61,076 nt of DNA from contig JAJRQT010000153.1 in NCBI GenBank assembly GCA_024280115.1, positions 1 through 61,076 of the forward strand. The letters run 5' to 3'. Made by a program: the position numbers and the translations under genes. The stretch comes from Bacteroidota bacterium. GTDB lineage: Bacteria; Bacteroidota; Bacteroidia; Cytophagales; Cyclobacteriaceae. Positions 7,109-16,191 of this stretch are shown piece after piece. The first letter of the stretch is position 1, and each line of letters starts with the position of its first letter. The notes beneath the pieces are model-generated. The model worked only from the letters and a program-made list of their open reading frames with translations. It was not told the DNA's origin and made no database searches.

Positions 7109-8104
7109 CTAAATAATATATGGTTTAATAACCCTTGCATTCAATTCTTTCATTTTAATGATCAGGCATCTCAATGTTTCGTCATTATCATAGGTCCCGA
7201 TAATAGATCCACCCGAGCCTGTAAACTTCGCCGAAGCTCCACATTTTCTTGCAGATTTTATCAGTTCGTAGTTGCTGTCACTAATATTGAAGATCTTAGC
7301 TCTCAGGTCAAAATTCTTATTGATCAGCTTTGCCAGTTTTTGATGATCGGCCTCTATTATAGCTTTTTTTCCATCAGCAGCTACCTCTGCTATCTCAGCC
7401 AAAGTATCCACAACAAGAGGATCACCCTCTTCAAATCTTGCTTTCACATCATTAAATATTACACCTGAAACTTTCCCCAGATTTGTTTTATAGGCAATGT
7501 ATAATTTAGGTAAAAGGTTCGGATCAATTCTTTCATAATTTCCGTGACCCTTGCTTCCCATTATTTTTTTATCAAAATCCATAAAGACACAACCTTCATA
7601 GGTTTGTATCACCCTGTCCTGAAGACCAGCGTTGATTGCCAGCTCTTCCGTCTCTACGGAAAGCGCCAGATTGGGCAAAAACTCATCACTTATTTCAACC
7701 CCATAAAATTCCATCAGCGCTCTTAACGTGGCTGAAATTATTGCGCTGGACCCCGCAAGGCCAACTTGCCGCGGGATTGAGGATCGGTATCTGATGGTGA
7801 AATTCTTTCCATGCAACCTAATAGATTTATTATCGCAGTATTCACAGAATTTTTTAATTGCAGCTTTTACCAACCTGTCGCCACCATAATATCCGGTCAG
7901 ATCAACAGTTTCGACTAATTGATGAATTCCCCGGAAAATATTTCTATCGGAATCCTGCAATTCAATGAGCAATTCCGGTGATTCATAAAGCGAAATGTGT
8001 GCACCAAAATTTCTTACTACTATCGAGATAGTTTTGCCAAAATATCCGTCTGATGGATTTCCCAACAAACCTGCGCGGGCAAATGCCCTGGATTCATAAA
8101 TCAT
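7109..8104 (-). CDS. GHMP-family sugar kinase, glucuronokinase-like
   Basis: The 331-residue protein has the three GHMP motifs: RAGLLGNPSDGYFGKTIS near residues 10-27, PRQVGLAGSSAIISATLRAL (about 111-130), which is the ATP-binding glycine/serine loop, and GASAKFTGSGGSIIGTY near residue 290. The overall pattern is that of glucuronokinases and related kinases that phosphorylate the anomeric C1 hydroxyl. Its product would be a sugar-1-phosphate, the substrate type of the uridylyltransferase encoded 6 bp downstream. Together they could salvage free uronic acid into UDP-uronate. Substrate identity is inferred; galactokinase- or mevalonate-type activities are less likely from the motifs and neighbours. 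Confidence 0.8.
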   Translation of the reverse strand: MIYESRAFARAGLLGNPSDGYFGKTISIVVRNFGAHISLYESPELLIELQDSDRNIFRGIHQLVETVDLTGYYGGDRLVKAAIKKFCEYCDNKSIRLHGKNFTIRYRSSIPRQVGLAGSSAIISATLRALMEFYGVEISDEFLPNLALSVETEELAINAGLQDRVIQTYEGCVFMDFDKKIMGSKGHGNYERIDPNLLPKLYIAYKTNLGKVSGVIFNDVKARFEEGDPLVVDTLAEIAEVAADGKKAIIEADHQKLAKLINKNFDLRAKIFNISDSNYELIKSARKCGASAKFTGSGGSIIGTYDNDETLRCLIIKMKELNARVIKPYII

Positions 8105-8201
8105 TGAACTTTAGAATTAAATGGTTTTTCAAAAGCAATCAAAGATAACAGCTTTAATAGTTTTTATTTTTAAAATTGAAGCGTGAATCTTACATAAAAA
8201 A

Positions 8202-8765
8202 TTAACTCCCCGCTGTGTGTGGATATTCCAAAAATATGTTTGTGACAACTTCCCTTATTTTGATTTCATTCAAACTAACTTTTTTTCCAAAAGTACCGAT
8301 CCCTACTCCTTGCCATACAATTTTACCGGTTTTTATATCAATAATATCAATTATGATGCTCGTCTCCTTTTTTGACTCATCACGAGGCCTGTCATTGTAA
8401 CTATCATAACCTCCATACCTATTATAATAATTATTACCGTATGGACTGTAGTAATTATTATTGTACCTGTTGTCATTTTGTATTTCAACTGTGTTTTTTG
8501 TCCCTCCCTGGATTTTAATCATCAATTCAGCATCCTGAACACTTACATAGCCTCGGGATTTCATTTCATCTGCTACAGCATCAAAAAGCGCCTTTTTATC
8601 TTGTTCCTCAAAGGAGAAATTAGAACCGGGAATGTTGTCCGGATTGAAAAACTTAAAAGATTTATAGTTTTTAAAATCACCTTGAAATGGAGTGTCACTA
8701 TAAATTTTAAATTTTGGGCTGCAACCCATAAAAATCAGGATCAACAAAAAAAACAAAGGTTTCAT
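8202..8765 (-). CDS. DUF4136-type lipoprotein
   Basis: I chose the ATG at 8765, which gives a short lipoprotein signal ending in the lipobox IFMGC; the ATG at 8792 would add nine residues. The 187-residue product follows the DUF4136 pattern: SDTPFQGDFKNYKSFKFF near the N-terminus, a central segment with FEEQDKKALFDAVADEMKSRGYV, and the C-terminal IIIDIIDIKTGKIVWQGVG. An Asn/Tyr-rich insertion (NNNYYSPYGNNYYNRYGG region) sits in the middle, probably a flexible loop. Function of the family is unknown; location is expected to be the outer-membrane periplasmic face. Confidence 0.8.
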   Translation of the reverse strand: MKPLFFLLILIFMGCSPKFKIYSDTPFQGDFKNYKSFKFFNPDNIPGSNFSFEEQDKKALFDAVADEMKSRGYVSVQDAELMIKIQGGTKNTVEIQNDNRYNNNYYSPYGNNYYNRYGGYDSYNDRPRDESKKETSIIIDIIDIKTGKIVWQGVGIGTFGKKVSLNEIKIREVVTNIFLEYPHTAGS

Positions 8766-8839
8766 ATTTACTAATTCTAAAAATTTCAACAATCTTATTA
8801 AGGAATTACAAAGATGAAAATTAGATAAATGATCAATAA

Positions 8840-9937
8840 TTATGGAAATCCGTCAATTACTGATGCAAAAATAAAATCTTTTAACATATCAAAAGAGACA
8901 GTTTCATTATTATTATAATTGCCGGCAGTAGTGACAACAACCATATTTAAATGTGGAATAATAAAAAGAAACTGACCTCCATCACCCCATGAAAAAAATA
9001 CATCATTTTTATTGAATAATCGAACAATATCCGCATTTCGTGTAAATCGCCACCAGAAATAACCATAATTAAAATAAAAGGAAACAGATGTTCTGGCTCT
9101 TGACGACCTTTTCACCCAGGTATCTTCAAAAAGAACCTGATCATTCCACGCCCCGTCTTTTAAATATAAATAACCAATCTTTGCCAGATCCATCGGTCGC
9201 AGATGCAATCCCCAGGCGGCATTGATCTCTCCTCCCGGTGTTTTTTCCCATTTCCAATCGTGTATGTTAAGCGGAGAAAATAGCTTTTCCTTTGCATAGT
9301 CTTCCACATTCTGTCCTGACAATTTTTCGAGAACAGCACCCATTAATATCCCGTTTCCGCTGTTAAAATTAAACTCGAAACCCGGTTCACGAATCATTGG
9401 AGTTGATAACACATTACCTACCCAATCATCACTGATTGACATTACCCAGGCATCATTATCCTCACTGCCAAACGGATTAGACCACTCATCCCACCATAGG
9501 CCTGAAGTATTTGACAATAAGTGCCCAATCTCAATTGAATCTTTTTGAGGAATATTGTTGAAATACTGTGAATATTCAGGGAAATAATTAATAATCTTCT
9601 CATCCAGTCTCAATGTTTCACTTTCCAGTAACATGGTACCGAGTAAAGTGGAAACAATACTTTGTGTGGAGGCCCCAATAGGATGCAGATCAGATCTTGT
9701 GTAGTTAGAATAATAGTTTTCAAATACTATGGTATCATTCCTGATAATCAAAAGACTATGAATATCTCCAAACATCCCCTGGATAATCTCGTCATTAAGT
9801 TTGTTCAATAAGCTACCACTCATATTCTGATAAACCGGATGCCCATATTGAAGGAAACCTTTGGGAACCGGGTGCTCCCCCTCACAGGAAACCAGAATAA
9901 TACAAACGGTCAATATTTTGAATATTCCATGTTTCAT
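8840..9937 (-). CDS. Class-C beta-lactamase-like serine hydrolase lipoprotein, probably catalytically dead
   Basis: The 365-residue protein has a lipobox (ILVSC, C18) and the fold-defining segments of the beta-lactamase/transpeptidase-like family: LIIRNDTIVFENYY, HLLSNTSGLWW (139-149), FNFNSGNGILMGAVLEKLSG, HLRPMDLAKIGYLYL and GDGGQFLFIIPHLNMVVVTT. Family members usually have S-x-x-K-S at the first motif. Here the aligned residues are A89-S-T-Q92-S, so both nucleophile and Lys appear replaced, and the Tyr of the second motif is F191. It may be a binding protein rather than an enzyme. Its start is one base after the stop of the upstream beta-barrel gene, so translation is coupled. Confidence 0.78.
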   Translation of the reverse strand: MKHGIFKILTVCIILVSCEGEHPVPKGFLQYGHPVYQNMSGSLLNKLNDEIIQGMFGDIHSLLIIRNDTIVFENYYSNYTRSDLHPIGASTQSIVSTLLGTMLLESETLRLDEKIINYFPEYSQYFNNIPQKDSIEIGHLLSNTSGLWWDEWSNPFGSEDNDAWVMSISDDWVGNVLSTPMIREPGFEFNFNSGNGILMGAVLEKLSGQNVEDYAKEKLFSPLNIHDWKWEKTPGGEINAAWGLHLRPMDLAKIGYLYLKDGAWNDQVLFEDTWVKRSSRARTSVSFYFNYGYFWWRFTRNADIVRLFNKNDVFFSWGDGGQFLFIIPHLNMVVVTTAGNYNNNETVSFDMLKDFIFASVIDGFP

Positions 9938-9938
9938 T

Positions 9939-10541
9939 CTAAAGCCTCAAAATATTTATTTTTAACATAAGTTCTGCTCCAAATCCATTATAATCATCTT
10001 CTTTTAATCCAATAATATTCACATCCATACCAATATTATAGCTTGCATTTGCATGTAGCGAAATAACTTTCGAAATAAACCACCTCGCACCAATAAAAAA
10101 ATCAAGTATGAATATATTATCTGTAAACTTATCATCCGAATCATTGGTTGCCTCCCAGCTTGTCATTGCATAAGTATAGCCTAGCCCGGCCAATGGTCTT
10201 ATTTTACCCTTCAGAAAAGTATAATTCGCATCAATACTCAGGTTTGTCTGATCATATTGGTAAACAACGGGGAATATGATATCATCGATGAAATTGTCAA
10301 TGTTTTTCGAATAAGTAAAACGGATATCAAATCTATCGTTGAAAAATATCCCCGCTGAAGCTCCGGCAAATGAGGAACTCGTCTCAACAAATTGATGCAA
10401 TCTATATATTGGAGCAATATAGATTTGAGATCTGCATACATTATTATTTTCCAGCGAATCTTTTTCGCTTTGCTCACTTCTATCCTTGGCCCTCGCCAAT
10501 GAAATGGAAAAAATAAGTAACAATAATATAATTATTCTCAT
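9939..10541 (-). CDS. Outer-membrane beta-barrel protein
   Basis: From the ATG at 10541 the 200-residue product has a clean signal peptide (MRIIILLLLIFSISLARA); the ATG at 10574 would lengthen it by 11 residues. The mature part alternates hydrophobic and polar residues in strands typical of small 8-10-stranded barrels: AGASAGIFFNDRFDIRFTYS, TNLSIDANYTFLKG, LGYTYAMTSWEA, FIGARWFISKVISLHANASY. It ends in a strand without the usual terminal Phe. No specific family name can be given. It is coupled to the serine-hydrolase-like gene downstream and may display or assemble with it. Confidence 0.7.
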   Translation of the reverse strand: MRIIILLLLIFSISLARAKDRSEQSEKDSLENNNVCRSQIYIAPIYRLHQFVETSSSFAGASAGIFFNDRFDIRFTYSKNIDNFIDDIIFPVVYQYDQTNLSIDANYTFLKGKIRPLAGLGYTYAMTSWEATNDSDDKFTDNIFILDFFIGARWFISKVISLHANASYNIGMDVNIIGLKEDDYNGFGAELMLKINILRL

Positions 10542-10614
10542 AGCATAATTATGCAAAGTATTTAAAACCAGCATTGAATGATTTAACGATTGACAAGCGA
10601 TATTTAATATTCAG

Positions 10615-10676
10615 TTTGATCATAAAGATAATCTTTAAGCATTAATTGTTTGTAGGATGCAAGACTTATGATCAAA
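10615..10676. repeat. 11-bp inverted repeat upstream of the barrel gene
   Basis: TTTGATCATAA (10615-10625) and TTATGATCAAA (10666-10676) are exact reverse complements 40 bases apart, in the roughly 300-bp gap between the divergent barrel gene and the small lipoprotein. It could be a pair of regulator half-sites or a remnant repeat. Nothing else is evident in this gap. Confidence 0.35.
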
Positions 10677-10842
10677 TATAAGAGGAAAAAAATAGTAATA
10701 ATCAGGCTGTTCAAATGGTGATACGGTATTTTTTTGAAATTATGCACTATAGTCAGATATCCTTCACATATGCTTTTGGCATCAATTATTGACGATATCA
10801 GATTGGCATAATCTTTACTTTTAAGTCAACAATCAAAATAAA

Positions 10843-11007
10843 ATGAAAAAAATAGCAACACTTCTTATAATTGGGTTATTGGCTTTTTCTGCTTGTAAAG
10901 CCAAATACTCTTTCAACAGCTATGAGGGAAAAAAGAAATTGAAGCATTACAATTCCATCCAATACGGGCACACGCAATATCCTAACGCCAAACACAGGAA
11001 TAAATAG
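10843..11007 (+). CDS. Small lipoprotein, 54 residues
   Basis: ATG at 10843 opens a 54-codon frame with a textbook lipoprotein signal (MKKIATLLIIGLLAFSAC, C18) and a short basic, Tyr/His/Asn-rich mature tail (KAKYSFNSYEGKKKLKHYN...). The ATG is preceded by an A-rich leader. No family can be named. Short lipoproteins of this kind are common in Bacteroidota. It stands alone, divergent from the barrel gene. Confidence 0.6.
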   Translation: MKKIATLLIIGLLAFSACKAKYSFNSYEGKKKLKHYNSIQYGHTQYPNAKHRNK

Positions 11008-11073
11008 CAGTAAAATAGAATTCACTATATTTCATTATTTTTATATGATTTATACATTTGTCATTTATTTGAA

Positions 11074-11210
11074 GTCTGTCCATAATGCTCGATCTCTGCG
11101 TTACGCTTGTTTCTAAAAAGCTCATTTACCTATGTAAACTCCGTTTATTAGAAACTTAGCAAGCCTTGATCTCGAACATTCTGAAAAGACTCCTACTTTA
11201 TGGACGAACT
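11074..11210. repeat. Long imperfect palindrome, MITE-like
   Basis: The outer arms AGTCTGTCCATAA (11073-11085) and TTATGGACGAACT (11198-11210) are inverted. Moving inward, GATCTCTGCGTTACGCT.GTTTCTAA pairs with TTAGAAACTTAGCAAGCCTTGATC, and CATTTAC pairs with GTAAAC around a CTAT loop. The whole 137 bases can therefore fold back on itself. The outer arms resemble those at 52401-52540. It probably is a non-autonomous element or its remnant. Confidence 0.55.
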
Positions 11211-11244
11211 CTAATTGATCAATATATGATTTTGTAAACCAGTT

Positions 11245-12189
11245 ATGAAAATTGTAATTCTCGATGCCAAAACTCTTGGTTCTATTCCCAATATTAATAA
11301 AATCTCAAACTTTGGAAATGTAGTTTCGTTTGAAACCACCACACCGCAGCAAAGCATTGAGCACATCGGAGATGGGGAAATCATCATCACGAATAAGGTA
11401 ATTATCGATGACGGAATCATGGCACATTGCCCCAATTTAAAATTAATTTGTATCAGCGCCACCGGTATGAATAATGTAGATCTCGAGGCAGCAGAGAACA
11501 GAAATATTCAGGTTAAGAATGCTGTGGGATATAGCTCTCAGAGCGTTGCTCAACACACATTTGCAGCTATTTTACAATTGTATAACCAACTCAGTTACTA
11601 CGATCAATATGTTAAAAGTGGGGCGTACCCCAACAGTGAAATATTCACGCATTTTGGCCCAAAAATCACAGAATTGCACAATAAAACTTTCGGAATCATC
11701 GGATTGGGAAATATTGGCAAAACTGTAGCTGACATTGCAACAGTGTTTGGATCTAATGTTCAATACTATTCAACTTCCGGTAAAAATAATAATCGGAAAT
11801 ACCCGTCCAAATCCTTTAAAGAATTATTGGTCACGTCGGATATCATCAGCATCCATGCGCCGCTTAACAAAAAGACTCAATATCTCATTGGAGAAAAGCA
11901 ATTTTCAATGATGAAAAATACTGCCATCCTGGTGAATGTAGGCCGGGGAGGAATCGTAAATGAGCAAGAATTAGCAAATGCCATTGACAAGAAAGAGATC
12001 GCAGGGGCTTGTATTGATGTTTTTGAAAAGGAACCAATAGCTGCCGACAACCCATTGCTTAAAATCAAATATCCGGAAAAATTGGTTTTAAGCCCGCACA
12101 ATGCCTGGGCGAGTATAGAATCCAGGACAGCTTTGATTGAAATCGTCTGTGAAAATATCGAGAATTATCTCAACGTAAAAAATCAGTAG
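11245..12189 (+). CDS. D-2-hydroxyacid dehydrogenase (glycerate dehydrogenase-like)
   Basis: The 314-residue protein has the Rossmann fingerprint GIIGLGNIGKT near residues 149-159 and the three catalytic residues in context: Arg in VNVGRGG, Glu in FEKEPI and His in LSPHNAW. This is the architecture of glycerate/hydroxypyruvate and related 2-hydroxyacid dehydrogenases. At the end of the second strand (VQYYSTSGKN) the usual NAD-selective Asp is Ser, which may allow NADPH. The exact substrate cannot be told from sequence. It runs convergently into fabH and the two reading frames overlap by 7 bp at their stops. Confidence 0.87.
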   Translation: MKIVILDAKTLGSIPNINKISNFGNVVSFETTTPQQSIEHIGDGEIIITNKVIIDDGIMAHCPNLKLICISATGMNNVDLEAAENRNIQVKNAVGYSSQSVAQHTFAAILQLYNQLSYYDQYVKSGAYPNSEIFTHFGPKITELHNKTFGIIGLGNIGKTVADIATVFGSNVQYYSTSGKNNNRKYPSKSFKELLVTSDIISIHAPLNKKTQYLIGEKQFSMMKNTAILVNVGRGGIVNEQELANAIDKKEIAGACIDVFEKEPIAADNPLLKIKYPEKLVLSPHNAWASIESRTALIEIVCENIENYLNVKNQ

Positions 12190-13172
12190 GCCCACTTGAG
12201 ATACATCGATCCCCATGTAAATCCACCACCGAATGCTGCTAATACCAGGTTATCCCCTTTGTTCAATTTATCTTCATAATCCCGAAGACATAATGGTATG
12301 GTTGCAGCTGTGGTATTCCCGTACTTCTGGATGTTGAGCATCACCTTTTCCTCCCCTACGCCCATTCTTCTTGCAGTGGCATCAATGATTCTTTTATTTG
12401 CCTGATGTGGAACCAGATATGCAATGTCTTCGCCATTTAAATTATTCCTATCCATAATTTCTGCGGCAACATCTGCCATGCGTGTTACGGCAAATTTAAA
12501 AACGCTTTTTCCATCCTGATAAAAGTTGTGCAAACCTTCATCAATCGTTTCATGTGTTGGAGGGCTAACAGATCCTCCTCCTTTCAAGTAAATAAGCTCC
12601 TTACCTGCTGCATCACTCCTTAAAATGGTGTCATATATTCCTAATCCTTCTCCATTTGGTTCAAGCATCACTCCGGCGGCTCCATCACCAAAAAGGATGC
12701 ATGTATTTCTATCTTTGTAATTTACAATGCTCGACATCTTATCAGCACCGATTATCGCAATTTTTTTATAATTCCCCGACCTGATATAGTTAGCTCCGGT
12801 CTCCAATGCATAAATAAAACCCGAGCATGCTGCTGCCATATCGAAACTAAAAGCATTTACCGCTCCGGCTTCAGTTGCCACCAGATTTGCAGTTGTAGGG
12901 AAAAAGTAATCAGGTGTAATAGTGGCAATAATAACTGCATCCAGGTCTTTAGGATCGGTATTACTTTTTTCAAGCAATTGCTTCAGCACTTTTACGGCCA
13001 TGACAGAGGTCCCCTGCCTTTCTCCTTTTAATATTCTACGTTCCTTGATTCCTGTCCGGGTAGTTATCCATTCATCATTTGTCTCAATCATTTCTTCTAA
13101 TTCCTGATTTGTTAAAATATAATCAGGCACATAACCTGCTACTGCTGAAATTGATGGCACTATAGATCCCAT
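12183..13172 (-). CDS. fabH: Beta-ketoacyl-ACP synthase III
   Basis: The 329-residue enzyme starts fatty-acid synthesis by condensing an acyl-CoA primer with malonyl-ACP. The triad is visible: C116 in AAACSGFIYAL, H256 in VPHQANKRI and N286 in YGNTTAATIP. The N-terminal NDEWITTRTGIKERR (CoA-binding Trp/Arg) and the C-terminal AAFGGGFTWGS are also normal. Length matches the family. No other fab genes are adjacent; it seems to be monocistronic and converges on the hydroxyacid dehydrogenase gene. Confidence 0.94.
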   Translation of the reverse strand: MGSIVPSISAVAGYVPDYILTNQELEEMIETNDEWITTRTGIKERRILKGERQGTSVMAVKVLKQLLEKSNTDPKDLDAVIIATITPDYFFPTTANLVATEAGAVNAFSFDMAAACSGFIYALETGANYIRSGNYKKIAIIGADKMSSIVNYKDRNTCILFGDGAAGVMLEPNGEGLGIYDTILRSDAAGKELIYLKGGGSVSPPTHETIDEGLHNFYQDGKSVFKFAVTRMADVAAEIMDRNNLNGEDIAYLVPHQANKRIIDATARRMGVGEEKVMLNIQKYGNTTAATIPLCLRDYEDKLNKGDNLVLAAFGGGFTWGSMYLKWAY

Positions 13173-13298
13173 GTTCTCAAGGTATTATCGTATAAAAAAA
13201 TTTGACGGCAAATATGTTAGTTATAATTCAAAAATGCTAAATATTCATTGTTTATTAATCTTTTCCTTATTCATGAAAAAAATTGGATTTTGCACTTT

Positions 13299-15143
13299 TT
13301 AATCGATTACTATTTTATAGGTTTTATACTTTCCTCCCTTATGGATTTTCAATAAGTATAATCCCCTATTATAATTCATTAATTTAATTTCTTTTTCTAA
13401 TCCATTTCCTTTGATTTCCAGCATAGTATTACCCAAAATATCGAGTACTACGGCACTTTCAAATGAACCTTTAATTGTGAAAATCCCATGATTTGGATTT
13501 GGATAGATTTTAATGTCTCTGAACAGCTCCTCTTCAATTCCAACAGCTTTTTCAAAACCAAAGACCGGCCTGATCATCAGGTTTCCACTCACTTTATCTG
13601 AGAGTTCCCAAACTCCATCCAGGTTGATGAAAATATTCCCTTTTTGAGTTTTTCCATTTTTATCTAACCCTATCGGGAAAAAATCATCTGTTGACTGTTC
13701 ATATCCTATATAGAATGTATCAGAGACCACAACAGGTCTTCCAAATGTATAGGTCGTGAACTGGTTCAACGCCGGAGATTTCTTAACAATGTGCTGTTCG
13801 GTCAATTGCCTGCCTTGACGGTATTCAAACAAGTCATCCCAAATAATAATGTTGAAGGTTTTCCCTGAAGATGGTGGGATAAATTCCGGGAAATATATGT
13901 TTACTGCTGTTATAGCATCACTTTTAGGAGCAATAAATCTGTAAGCAATCATGCCTGCTTTCTGGGAAAGACCTGCTGCCCACTCAGCAGTTCCATCGTC
14001 ATAGGCCAGCTCTTTATCCAGTTTGATGATGCTAATAGTTGTGTCATTGGCTCTGAGATCATATTTATCAAACCAGTTCGCCGAGTCTCCTGAATTGATA
14101 AAGAATTTAGTCTCAAGTATAAGAGAAATTGTATCGGCATCCGGGTCAAAAGCATTTGGATCAATTGGCTCAGAGATTAATTCTAAAAATGCATTTGGCC
14201 CCAGATTTTTAGGAGTCCCCAGATTCATTTCATCATATATTTTAATAGAGTCCTGAATCAGCGCAAAATATTCGATTGGCTGCACCTGATCATCAAGATT
14301 GAAGACACCTACTTTTGTTGGTTGAAGATTTTCTTCAAGATTCACTAAAAAGTGATCATAAGGCATCGCTGAAAACTGCGTAAGCCAGGAAGTCGGATTT
14401 GTTGTTAGCGCCCGATCCTCAAAGGCTTTATCGTTGGGATTTCGATTAAAATTTACAAAAACATAATCGATATTCCAGGTATCAAATCCTCCGGATAATC
14501 TTCCAAACGACTGGAAACGGAATTGAAAATACTCATGGAAAAAGCCTGGATCATTTATCTGAAATATTCTGAAATTAAAGACATCGGTTTCTTCAGGCTT
14601 TACCTCATCCCCACTCTTACTCCAAATGGTCACCCATTTTTTATCAGCGTTCATTGCTTCCAGATGAATAGAGTCAAGGGCATCAGGGATTTCACCCCTC
14701 CCCTCTTTTTGCCAAAAAAAACTTATATAGACTGTTTCTCTCAATGCAGGGTTGATATTGCTCATATCTATAAACCTACTCACCAGGCTATCACCTGCCC
14801 CTTCTTCCAGCTCAAGTGTACTGTACGGTGTGCCTTGCGCATTCCACCCATCAAATGTAGCTACGTTTATTGTCGGAGGATCTATCCCGAGGCTTGATGA
14901 TATATTCGAAGTCCCGGTATCAATAAACCAATGTGTTGAGTCCGGAAGGTAATTCGTTCGGGAAAAATCATCCCAAAAAGGCAGCAAAATCCGGGTACTG
15001 TCACGGACTGAAGAAGCTGTCCTTAAATTTGTGTTTTTTTGATTTACGGAAGGGATGGATTTAAAGATAAGTTGAGCAAACCCAAGGTGACCAATGCTTA
15101 ATAATGACAGGAAAATGACAATGAAAAGATGCTTACTCTTCAT
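13299..15143 (-). CDS. Secreted protein with type A T9SS sorting domain
   Basis: The ATG at 15143 gives a direct signal peptide (MKSKHLFIVIFLSLLSIG...AFAQ-like cleavage at GFAQ); an ATG at 15167 would add eight residues. The 614-residue product has no enzyme motif I recognise. Its middle contains WDDF-type and jelly-roll-like segments (WVTIWSKSGDE, FQFRFQSFGRLSGGFDTWNIDYV) seen in many T9SS cargo proteins. The C-terminus is a type A sorting domain: IKIYPNPNHGIFTIKG, LDILGN, and the final NRGLYLLKIHKGGKYKTYKIVI. It overlaps the end of the PASTA gene by 11 bp, so the two form an operon. Expected location is the cell surface or medium. Confidence 0.8.
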   Translation of the reverse strand: MKSKHLFIVIFLSLLSIGHLGFAQLIFKSIPSVNQKNTNLRTASSVRDSTRILLPFWDDFSRTNYLPDSTHWFIDTGTSNISSSLGIDPPTINVATFDGWNAQGTPYSTLELEEGAGDSLVSRFIDMSNINPALRETVYISFFWQKEGRGEIPDALDSIHLEAMNADKKWVTIWSKSGDEVKPEETDVFNFRIFQINDPGFFHEYFQFRFQSFGRLSGGFDTWNIDYVFVNFNRNPNDKAFEDRALTTNPTSWLTQFSAMPYDHFLVNLEENLQPTKVGVFNLDDQVQPIEYFALIQDSIKIYDEMNLGTPKNLGPNAFLELISEPIDPNAFDPDADTISLILETKFFINSGDSANWFDKYDLRANDTTISIIKLDKELAYDDGTAEWAAGLSQKAGMIAYRFIAPKSDAITAVNIYFPEFIPPSSGKTFNIIIWDDLFEYRQGRQLTEQHIVKKSPALNQFTTYTFGRPVVVSDTFYIGYEQSTDDFFPIGLDKNGKTQKGNIFINLDGVWELSDKVSGNLMIRPVFGFEKAVGIEEELFRDIKIYPNPNHGIFTIKGSFESAVVLDILGNTMLEIKGNGLEKEIKLMNYNRGLYLLKIHKGGKYKTYKIVID

Positions 15144-16047
15144 CAGACTCTTCTTGCAGCGACTCATCTTCAGTTTTGTTCAACCATTCTTCTAAAATGC
15201 TAAGGCTGTCTTTTCTATCCAAACTGACAACCCAAATATCCACTTGCTGACCAAGACGTATATCATTGCCTATCTCGGGGCGCTGTCGATAAACATGCCC
15301 GGATTCGATTATTTTCACGGTATCTATCTCAAGCTCTTTGGCCAGCTCTACCAACTCGATCCTTTTTTCTTTGCCGATTACCCTGACGATCACACTACCT
15401 GTGTTTAAGCCACTGGCTCGGATCAAGAAATCAGCTTCATCCACTGGTAAACCAATGAATCTTGGGACATTAAATACCCTTCTTCCCAAGCCATCACCTA
15501 CTATAAGATCTATTTCTGATCCTTTCTGTATTGGCACACCGGAATCGATGGGTATTCCTTGATACAGTTGCTCAAGCACTGCATTTGACGCCAAATCAGG
15601 CTTATACCTGATTTCTCCTCTTTTTAACCCATAACTTTTCAATACCAACTCCGCATTTTTCAATGATCCATCGATCAGTTTTGGCATATTTACTGATTGC
15701 GCTTGCTTTGCTTTTACGGTAAGATATATCTTTCGATTTTCTTTTACATAAGATCCAGCCAATGGATATTGCTTCAGAATGGCAAGAGGTGGATATTGGG
15801 TTGAATAGCCACTATCCGAGACTTCGTAATTGAGATCTCTTTTCTTCAGAAATTCTTCCATTTCATCAAGAGACATCCCCAGCAAATTAGGAACGGTAAC
15901 TGTTTCTCCATGCCTGGTGGTCGATGGGAGATAAAGAAAAAAGAAAAGAAGAATCAACCCTACCACAATAACAACCATCGTTCCTATATGAGTTGCAATT
16001 GCCTTCCATGAATTTCCTTTTAAAATGTCAATGAATTTATCAAACAT
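15133..16047 (-). CDS. PASTA-domain membrane protein
   Basis: The 304-residue protein has a short cytoplasmic N-terminus, one membrane helix (about 22-40, TMVVIVVGLILLFFFLYL) and three tandem PASTA domains outside: VTVPNLLGMSLDEMEEFLKKRDL..., VNMPKLIDGSLKNAELVLKSYGL... and FNVPRFIGLPVDEADFLIRASGL.... PASTA domains bind peptidoglycan fragments. There is no kinase domain. It lies downstream of ddl in the same direction (144-bp gap) and overlaps the T9SS cargo gene downstream, linking it with the cell wall. The acidic C-terminal tail (EDESLQEESDEE) is unusual. Confidence 0.85.
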   Translation of the reverse strand: MFDKFIDILKGNSWKAIATHIGTMVVIVVGLILLFFFLYLPSTTRHGETVTVPNLLGMSLDEMEEFLKKRDLNYEVSDSGYSTQYPPLAILKQYPLAGSYVKENRKIYLTVKAKQAQSVNMPKLIDGSLKNAELVLKSYGLKRGEIRYKPDLASNAVLEQLYQGIPIDSGVPIQKGSEIDLIVGDGLGRRVFNVPRFIGLPVDEADFLIRASGLNTGSVIVRVIGKEKRIELVELAKELEIDTVKIIESGHVYRQRPEIGNDIRLGQQVDIWVVSLDRKDSLSILEEWLNKTEDESLQEESDEE

Positions 16048-16191
16048 ATCTTTAAAACACCTTTTCGCAGTTGAATCTTTTTCAAAGATGCGAATTTACT
16101 AAAAAATTATCCCCTTTTGACAATATGTAATAATTGACCATATTATTCCAAAAATGAGCGATTTATTGAACACTCAAGGCTACCTAATCAC

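Noticed and set aside
6743..7468. 241-residue plus-strand frame
   Set aside because: It is antisense to galU and the GHMP kinase, both with full family motifs. Its Cys/His/Phe-rich composition is typical of antisense translation.
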